In this document: piece by piece, positions 56,001 through 64,000 of the stretch | Position numbering within the stretch: the stretch's first letter is position 1 | Layout of the letters: every line of letters starts with the position of its first letter | NCBI RefSeq assembly: GCF_008831285.2 | Contig: NC_045147.1 | Span: 24,638,981-24,702,980 of the forward strand | DNA: 64,000 bases | Origin: Nymphaea colorata | Taxonomy: Eukaryota > Streptophyta > Magnoliopsida > Nymphaeales > Nymphaeaceae | Direction: 5' to 3' | The notes under the pieces: generated by a model | Told to the model about the DNA's origin: nothing | Seen by the model: only the letters and a program-made list of their open reading frames with translations | The model's database searches: none | Program-made: the position numbers and the translations under genes

Positions 56001-58700
56001 TACGCGTAAGATACATAATGAATGGGCGGGCAGCTGATATAGCAGCTTGTCTTCAACCTTCCGCATTAATGGTGGCTCTCGACGAGGGATCACCGATCCA
56101 CCATGTTGGTGCATTGGAGAAAGGCAGGTGAGCAATTCAACTTTCGCGTCTTTTTCACCCATCAAGCATCTCTTCTCCTCCTCCTTTGCCTCTATTCGGA
56201 CCACGACCGCCATTTTCATGAGCTACCTAGCAACCAGGAGTGGGGGTGTGTGCGAGACGTATCCGAGCTTTTACCAATTACTCAACTCCATACAAGCCTC
56301 CTCTTGCCAACTTTTGGAGGTGTGTTTGGATGGCACCTCAAAATTCAATTCAAAATCAGGTTTTGCTAGGTTTTATGGATATCATCAAGACCCGGTTTGT
56401 GGAGAACCTAGTTTCCACATAACCTGGTTTGGTAAAATTAAATGAGTAAAAAACCTAACCCTCCTTAATTATAAAGTTATTCAAAAACCGTGTTGTAAAT
56501 GCGTCAGCCAAACAAAAAACAACAAGATTTCTAAAACTAGTTAGAAAACTTGGACATAACTGGGTTAAACAATTAGATGTCACCCCATCAAGTCAAGACG
56601 GGTCTGCTTCAGACGTCGAGTTTTGTTTGTCTTTTCTTGCAGGGATGGTTGTTTCTATATAACTGAGCTACCATATTATATGATTCGTCTCAGTTTTGTT
56701 TAATGTATAGGTTTGTCTTTGTTTTGTAATTACATTAGAAGCATTCTTGTTCTGTTTGTAGAACTAAGCTTGACCTCATGAAGGGTAAGGGTGCGGGAAA
56801 GCGTAGGTTGCAGACTGCAGGATGGAACTTAAACTTAATTAGGGCCTTTTTACTTCATTAGCAGCAACGTTTAAATGCTGCAATTAATGGCTCGCAATGC
56901 ACTTAAATTGGGCGGCTGCTGAAGTAAGGTCCCCAGACTAATTACTACGCCTCAAGACGCCAGGGATTCGTCTTGCTAAAACATGTTGAGCAAATTTACA
57001 GTTGGTCCATTGTGAGTTAATAGAGGTCCACTTGACTACTTGGGCAAAAGGAAGACTTTCTTAAGCCCTTTGGGATGATGATCAACTGCTCTTAGAAGGG
57101 CCGCGAATGATAAAACCGTGGTACAAGGGTTTTGTCATTTCCAGCGTCACAGAATTGAAGACCTAAATTTGCAGCTCCAATTGGACCTTATTTCTGAGGC
57201 TAAAAAGATATGCATCATAAATTTTCATCCATGTTCACACATTAATAGATCATAATTTCAGTGTGCAAAAAAATTGTAGCAATCCCATAAATCAGAATTT
57301 CAGGAGTAACTTTACAATGTGCCCCTCTGAAAATTTCCTCGCCCCAAGTCGGCCTTGTTGCATGCCCTTTTCCAACGCAGGTCTAGGTGGGCTCGATTGT
57401 TTTGTGCGTATGTTAGCTGTAGGTTTTCTTTTCTTTGGAGTCTCTTTTGTACACAAGGGCTGTTGATATGCCCATACCAAAAAAAAAAAATCTGACGCAT
57501 TTTATGCTTCGATTTTTCTTGTCTAGCTGGTTATCAATGTTTTTATTGTTTAATTGCCCTTGATTTTATACAGCGACATTTTTTCCGGTCTACTTTTGCC
57601 CTTGTAGCAGGGGTCTTCTAGTTTTAGAATCAAGGGCACTTTTGACTGGCAACACAAGGTCCTGCTCTAGCCTCTAAGTCTAAGGGGCATAACGTCATCG
57701 ATAGGCTGGTCACCTCAACGGTGGCTGCTAAAACTAAAAGAAGAAATTGCATAAAAACCATGTCCTCGTGACAGGCGTTCAAATTAAATATTCGTTCAGA
57801 AAGCTCCATTAGGAAGATACCTTCATTTACCACAAGATAGTTACGAAAGGCACAACTCAACAGGATGGAACCTTTTTTCTTCTTCGTGCTCTTTGCAATA
57901 CAGGATGAAAGGTTTTTGTTTCTTTTCCGTTAAAATATTCATAGTTTTGTCAATTATTTTGTCTTTGACTATCAGTACTTTTATTGTTTCTTGAAAGGAT
58001 TTACTTTCTTTTCTGTAAGATATTCGTAGCCGTGTCAGCACTTTGCCTTTTAGTGCCTTTCCCGATATACTAAATACAAGTGGCCTTCATGCAGTGGTGG
58101 CTTATAGGAAAAGAGATCATGACTAGGGCATTGCCTCCTTATAAAAGTTTGACTAAATTAAAATGCTCTCAGCAATATGCATGATATGGCAACCTAGTTC
58201 CTGTCATCACTTGGTTTTGCAAATTAGCTCGCAGCCTCTTACTCTACTTGCAGTGCATGTCAAACTGACGGTTAAAAAATGTTAACAGTAACTACAATTT
58301 GCTTCTTATTGTGGTTAAAAATTTTCGGAAATAGCTAATGCCCGTGAATCTTACTGTTAAAAAGTAAAAACTGTCGGAAAAACAATGTTTCCATCTTATT
58401 GTGGTTAAATAAGTTTAGAACTAACGACCAAAACCTGCTCTTTCCAAGAAAACGCTTGCTGCCCCTATTGTCTTGGCTTCCGTGGTCAACGAGGCAGGCA
58501 CTGTAAATTTGATCCCCGCGTGTAAAACTTCGCAACCAACATGAAATCAGTTTTTTTCCACTGTACAACTTTACCTTATGAGTTCTAAAATGGAAGATTT
58601 ATCCAAGACAAAATTTATACTTTGTCAATTCTTGCAATTTTGAACATGAACATCGTGTCATGTTTGAGGAAGAAAAAGTGTTAAGTTTATAAGGGACGAG
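53063..58700. other. Long intergenic region, no gene recognised
   Basis: Includes a (TTCCC)n microsatellite at 54629-54659, several homopolymer runs (A17 near 54822, T13 near 55451) and AT-rich DNA. Open frames such as 54573-54992 (minus) and 56047-56445 (plus) have no recognisable domain, and their composition looks like chance. Nothing else is supported. Confidence 0.45.
54629..54659. repeat. (TTCCC)n microsatellite
   Basis: About six TTCCC units. Confidence 0.9.
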
Positions 58701-58721
58701 ACGATCATTCTTCTTCTTCAG

Positions 58722-58728
58722 TATAAAG
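58722..58728 (+). promoter_or_regulatory. Possible TATA box for FHIT gene
   Basis: TATAAAG about 365 bp upstream of the proposed start codon. It is the only clear TATA-like word near the gene on the plus strand. A CT-rich leader follows at 58980-59025. The distance implies a long 5' UTR, so this is tentative. Confidence 0.3.
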
Positions 58729-59086
58729 GAGCTGGAGTCTTCCACGCCCACCGCAGCAGTTTTACCCAAGACTGAAAAGGGAGAAGCAGCCATGAATGCC
58801 ACTCCGACCGCTAAGGCAGGTTCTCGTAATATAGCCTACAAGACGAGCACCGCCTTGAAAAAAAACCCTTTTTATGCTTTTGGCAGGTGGGCGACAAAAG
58901 GTCCTTTTAAATTTGAGAAGCCAGAGTCAGTTCTCCCGTGGGAACCTGGAGTCAATACTTCACCTTGCTTCCCTCCCCTCGTCTTCGTCTTTTTTCTTCT
59001 GCTCTCTATCTCCCTCTCTCTGACCCACGGTCGTGGATTTCGCTGCTGCCTGCGATTCGCCTCAAGTAACGTCTGAGAGACAGGAG

Positions 59087-62000
59087 ATGGCTGCGGAGGA
59101 TCCTGGCTTTTATATGTTTGGACCTTACCAAGTCTACAAGGAAGAGGTCTTCTACACCACTGATCTGTGTTTTGTCATGGTCAACCTCAGGCCCGTCCTT
59201 CCTGGTCGGTTACCTTGCCTCCACCCTCTCAACTCCACTCTTCTTTATGCACATGCTTATAGTTATAGTCACTCCTCTCCCTCCTCCTGCATCTGCTGCA
59301 AATCATCCTCGTATTTACGACAGTGCACCAAATTTTCGATTTCGATTGCCATGGTCAGGTGTGCGAAAATGATGTGGATGAACGTTTGGGTGTATGCTCT
59401 TTCCTTCTGAGTCGATGACACTCCCTGGACCTTTTCCTTTAGTTGAAGTCAGATTCTATGCTTGTGTGGAAATATATTGATCAGAGCCATTTGAATCTTC
59501 GGAACAATTTCTGTTGTGGGAGCGACTCTGTGACGTAACTGGTCTTCGAGGAACTTATTTTTGTTAAAACGCCTAAAGCTTCTTGCCGATATTGCTTCTC
59601 CATGAGGAGGTTCTCCGGTTCTCCCTAACAAGTTGAATGGACTTCCCTGTTAAACCTGTTAGGAAGCAGTTGATTGTGCCGTCCGAATTGGATTTTAGTT
59701 GATATTCTTCTCTTTTTCCTTCCCGATGAAGTAGTCTTTGTTGTGTGAGATGGTTCTTTGACGAGCTCTAAGGCAGCCAACAAGTTCATTTGCTTCAGCA
59801 ACCTTCACTTCAGCGCATGTCTGTCCCCTTGATAGAAAACATGGACTTGCTTGCATATTCCATAGCATTTCGCCCGTCACCTATGCTACTCGTTTATGCA
59901 TTCGGGTGTTATTTGAGCATTGATGTAACGTGAATGCATTCCCTAATCTCTTTTGGCTGTTGACAATCAAGGATTATGTGCAATTACCTCTCAGTCTGCA
60001 TGTTTTAAGTTGTTCTAGACTTCTAGTACAGGTAGTTGTGTAGGCTTTCCACGTGGTTGATTTGATAAAAAATTGACTTTCAGCTGTCTTTTTCGATGTA
60101 AAAAAATCCTTTTAGTATCACCAAATTTGCCTTTTCATTCGGTTTGCAAAATACAAGTTGGGAAAATTGATTGTGCTCTGATACCATTCTAGAAAAGTGG
60201 AAAAAAATCTTTGGAAGTCCACTCATAATCAACAGAATCTCCACTACTCCTCCATGTGACTCAATGTGATTCTATGTATTACTCAATATCTCAACACACC
60301 TGAATACGATTGGATATCTCAATGAGGCAAAAACATATATCTAACCACTTGTAGATATCCCATGACTCGTAACCTCGGAAGAAGAACAACTCTTAGAAAC
60401 AAAGTTCACTAAGGGAACTAATTCCAATCTTAATATCAAACCTTAGTTTGCCAAGGGAGCGCACCCACACAATCAAATCCTAAAAGGATACTGCAACTCC
60501 TAAAAAATAGGACTCATACTTTAAGTAGGACCCATAAACCTTCAAACTAATAGGTTTTCTGGATAGACTCAACACTAATTTCCAAAATGACGTCTCATAT
60601 TCTTGTCCTATTCAGAGGAGCTCGGAGTTGATTCTTATCAAAGCAGACATAGTGATTTATATGGGTATATTTGATTAAAATAACTTAAGGCATTAAGATT
60701 TGGAGGATAATTGTATATATGTTTACCAATGGTGCGTTTGTTGTATACCGTCTTTGCTCGACTGTCCTCCTCTCAATTACAAAGTTGGTGCAATTCTGAA
60801 TTCCATTGTTTCTCAATCATGTCATGCTTGTGGCTGTTCTTTTGGCTGTTGTCTGTGAGACTGTTAGACTTGGCTGTTGTCTGTGAGATTGTTGACTTTT
60901 CTGCCTAGGATCTTACAATGATCACATATAGGCCATTTTTTATGTTCGACTGAGAATCAAATAATCTTTTGGTGAAGATACATGACCTTTTTTGTTATTT
61001 TTACTTTTCTATGATTCTTGATGAGATCACTTTTCATGTTTTAACTAATAATGAACGTTTGTTCTTGGTGATATTTGTCTTGTGAAACTATAAGTTTAGT
61101 GACTAGGTTCATCAACTATTTGTTTTAAGCACAGTTTATACTTTATAGTCTCAACTAGTAGTACTTAAGCCAACCTATTAAATAAGCATATGTCTATATC
61201 CATTGTATTTTTTAGTACTACCAAGGAAATTTGGAATATCGAACTTCTTTCCTTTTTCTTCCATGGTTCCAGTATGGTGATATTTTTTGGTGTATTTTGA
61301 AATACTACCGGTTAATTTCAACCTTTCCTGTCTTTTGGGTACCTAACAGTGACTTTTTTCATTTTCATTTGATGTATTGGCAGGTCATATCCTTAATGTG
61401 GAATTCTGAATCATATCTGGGACAGTGAGTTTTCATTATAAAACATTCTATCTCAGACGTCTCTCTCTCTCTTTCTCTCTTTTTCTTTCTCTTTTAATAT
61501 ATATTATATATTTTTTATACACACAAATACACACATATATAAAATATTTGCTCAAAGGATGGATGTGGGTAAAATGTTTGAGTTGTTTTGCATTCCTATG
61601 CATGTGGTTCATGATTTCGTGGCAGTGGTATCCTCCCTTGCTTATGCTCCATACGAATGCAGTGTCTTTTTCTTATCTTCTTCAGAGCATGTCTACATGT
61701 GATTCGACTCAATGAGCCATGTGCTAATATGCTGCCAATTTGTTGTTAAATTTCTTCCATGATGACATAAAGTGAAAAGAACATTCAAGAATCAATTGTT
61801 CATGACTGTCCTGCAGTTGGTATTTGTTTGTTGTCTCCTTAATGTATTTACATGTGCTGGTTTGTCCCAAGCGCATTGTAAAGCGTTTCACAGATCTTAC
61901 TCCAGAAGAGGTTAGTGATATTTGGCTTACTGCTCATAAAGTTGCTGATAAGCTTGAGCTTCACTACAAAGGAACTTCCCTCACCTTTACAATTCAGGTA

Positions 62001-64000
62001 AGCAATTAAATGTGTCTTTAGTCCATCTTTACTTCGTACTTTTCCTGTTGTAATTCAGATATTCTAGCAAGTCCTTGGCATTGTCTATTATGTTTCATCA
62101 CTTTGACTGAGTTGATAATATATTCATATAGCATGAGGACCATTTTGTAGCTTCTCTTTGGAAAAAATAAACAAGGAAGGAGCCATTGTATGGTGTCACC
62201 ATGTTTTCTTTAATGAAGCATGTTATCCGCCTCCATTATGATCACTTGATCCATGTCAAATTGGAACATTGTTTATCTTCTAAAAAGAGAAACTGTAGCA
62301 GTTTAACAAATTGCATCATCAAATGGCCTGCAAGTTTCATGCTAAGAACACTATGCTTTAAAGTTTAAACCTGTGAATTTTATGCTCGTGGTTCTTAAAC
62401 TACTTTTCAGGGCTGCAGAATATCAAGCAGTTGAGGGCTAACCAATGATGTTGGGTAGACTGCCTTTGTTTCTCAGGAAAATGAAGATGAATTTAGCAAT
62501 GATACTTGCCTTTCTTCTTTCTCAGACAACCGGATCTAAAACTGACTTTGTTTCTTCTTTTTTTTTTTTTTGTACCAAAATTATTTGAAAATTTTACCTG
62601 CATATCGGAAACTCCTTTCTTTGGAAAACTGTATCTGAAATCTAAGCTTTTGTTTCCGTTACTTCTAAATTTCTAATCATATGGAAGATTGTTTCTTTTG
62701 TTTGTAGAAACATTTGAATTACACGATCCTCTAAAACTTTTTATTCTATAATTTGTCTAAAAGTATTTGATACATGTTTGGAATGTTAAATTGTTAATAA
62801 GGTGAACTTATGCCAGTTTGTCTCTTGACGTACATGTAAATTTCGAATCCTAATTGTATTTGAACACATTATTTGGAGGCCCTGGGACTAGCCCAAGTAG
62901 TTGTTTGAAGTTTGAATATATGTTATTGTCCCATAGTTGCCACCAACGGTGGAGCTACAGCCTTGGCCCTCCTCTATTTTCTAAAAGTTTTTTTTTTGGT
63001 ATAAAGTTCTTATGCAAGCCCCCATGTGGAAGAGGGAAAACATTTGTAACCAACATCCCTCCAAAAGAATTCTCTGACTTCACTGGTTGCAAGGAATACA
63101 TTACATTAACAATTGGAGTTCCATCAGTACTTTGATAACTAATGGAATTATGGAAGTTTGTTAAATCAGTAAATGTTTCCTACATATAGTATGCTATTTC
63201 CCATTCCACGTGTAATATCCCACTTTAAGAAGTTTATTCTCATATTGAAGATTATAAGAAATTTTCAAAGGCTTATGAGGAGGTTGGCTAAGTGATCTGT
63301 TGCCCTAGTCTCTAACCCTGTTTAAGCTGGAATAAAAGCTGTTAGGGGGGAACCACCACGCCCATTTTGTGAGTGGGCTGGGTTGTTACATTTGGTATTA
63401 GAGCTGATTCAATATTCAGCCGTGGAGTCTCACACATGTAGATGCATGTACCTTAAAGGGAGTGGAATTGGATTCTAGTACCCCACTATGAGAAGTTTAG
63501 TCTTATATTAAAGATTTATGAAAATTTTTCAAGGGCTACGAAGGGTTTGGTTAAGTGATCGGTCATTCTGGTTCCTGATCTTTTTGGGGGGCGGAACTGA
63601 AGCTACTAAGAGGTGGGTTTAGGTCCACCCAACCAGGAGCCAAAGCCTGATATTGGAAGTGGGCCGGGTTGTTATAACGTGAGCTTGAAAGATCCTGTTT
63701 TCTGGTTCTCACGGTCAACAAAATAAAAGGTGTGAGCTTCCAATTTCACTGTTCATTTCCTGAAAACATCCGAGGATCTACCTCTGTCAATTATGGGAGG
63801 CATGATGCTTTTACTGCATATATATATGACAGTAAACCAATTGCTGTCTGTGTTGCAGATAAAATTTTTAGTAATCTAATGCAAAAATTGTACTTTTTAG
63901 CTTGGTGACTTGGTAGAAAGTTGTTATCGTTGGGAAGATCAAAGTCAAATTGCACAAGTTTTCTGCACTGTTCAGTACTTCAGCCTGCTCCATTTTCTGA
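59087..64000 (+). CDS. FHIT: FHIT-type HIT-family dinucleoside polyphosphate hydrolase, 5' part
   Basis: Exon 1 (59087-59204, donor TG|GTCGGT) codes for MAAEDPGFYMFGPYQVYKEE and VFYTTDLCFVMVNLRPVLP. Exon 2 (about 61851-61997, donor CAG|GTAAGC) codes for HVLVCPKRIVKRFTDLTPEE, then WLTAHKVADKLELHYKGTSLTFTIQ. Together these are the first two-thirds of a FHIT protein (bis(5'-adenosyl)-triphosphatase, histidine-triad superfamily). The catalytic H-x-H-x-H exon, expected right after the Gln, was not found up to 64000 and must lie beyond the window. The enzyme cleaves Ap3A/Ap4A to AMP plus ADP/ATP. The exon 1 phase calls for two bases before CAT, but no AG precedes exon 2: the bases are TTTA|CAT. The nearest upstream AG (61816) gives a wrong frame. 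So the intron 1 acceptor is unresolved. An in-frame upstream ATG exists at 59033. Confidence 0.75.
60174..60650 (-). mobile_element. copia-type LTR/primer-site remnant in FHIT intron 1
   Basis: TGCTCTGATACCA (60174-60186) is, on the minus strand, the same tRNA-iMet primer site as in the copia element at 8652. The roughly 450 bp after it are non-coding, LTR-like sequence with many CTCAA/ATATCTC words. No second LTR, gag or pol is visible, so this is a truncated LTR-plus-primer-site remnant. Its right limit is approximate. Confidence 0.45.
63211..63679 (+). mobile_element. TRIM-like miniature LTR retrotransposon, copy 2
   Basis: Left LTR 63211-63390 (TGTAATATCCCAC...GGGTTGTTACA). Primer site TTTGGTATTAGAGCTG (63391-63406). 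About 65 bp of internal DNA ending in the purine tract CTTAAAGGGAGTGGAATTGGA. Right LTR about 63474-63679 (ACCCCACTATGAGAAGTTTAG...GGGTTGTTATA). ACGTG occurs at both edges (63208-63212 and directly after 63679), a possible target-site duplication overlapping the LTR start. Same family as 42095-42585: both share the TTGGYTAA-TGATC/T block, the 'GTTCCT(A/G)ATCTTTTT' stretch and the GGGTTGTTA end. It lies downstream of FHIT exon 2, probably in intron 2. Confidence 0.72.

Noticed and set aside
1-64000. CRISPR arrays, operons, phage or bacterial defence systems
   Set aside because: The window is plant nuclear DNA; the only regular short repeats are microsatellites and small tandem duplications.

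Overview
This is a stretch of plant nuclear genome, almost certainly from a flowering plant. The evidence is intron-bearing genes of plant-specific families (LEA_2/NHL, CIP7-like, DUF936, LURP-one-related), a nuclear tRNA-Ala with the usual plant sequence, Ty1/copia and Ty3/gypsy elements with tRNA-iMet-type primer sites, two TRIM-like elements of one family, LINE debris, and long AT-rich intergenic DNA with microsatellites. The species cannot be told from the sequence.

Layout. 0.2-0.9 kb (-): an intronless LEA_2 (NDR1/HIN1-like) membrane protein gene. 4.26-8.96 kb: a full-length but dead copia element on the minus strand. 10.7-17.2 kb (+): an eight-exon gene for a conserved 462-residue WD40/beta-propeller-like protein, with a 3 kb fifth intron holding repeat debris. 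20.9-27.1 kb (-): a nine-exon CIP7-like gene (1,095 residues), convergent with the WD40 gene; its true last exon lies beyond the stop of its main open frame. 28.2-33.7 kb: intergenic, with one weak candidate first exon. 33.7-42.1 kb: LINE remnants (+) interrupted by a 6.84 kb gypsy element (-) with a perfect 5-bp target-site duplication. 42.1-42.6 kb: a TRIM-like element. 43.0-43.8 kb (+): a degraded, intron-retaining TAF7 gene fragment. 44.5-47.5 kb (-): a four-exon DUF936 gene. 49.07 kb (+): tRNA-Ala(AGC). 52.2-52.9 kb (-): a two-exon LURP-one-related gene. 59.1 kb to the window edge (+): the 5' part of a FHIT-type HIT-family hydrolase gene; the catalytic histidine-triad exon lies outside, and its introns carry copia-LTR debris and a second TRIM.

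The genes do not form a pathway or cluster. It is an ordinary gene-plus-transposon plant neighbourhood. All exon models were built by hand from splice-site reading and reading-frame arithmetic. Where total coding length divides by three and the joined frame reads through, this is stated. Nothing here looks like a wholly new biological system. The most checkable observations are the TAF7 pseudogene, the TRIM pair, the two reverse transcriptases that both lost the same catalytic aspartate, the CIP7-like alternative C-terminus, and the FHIT exon without a visible AG acceptor.
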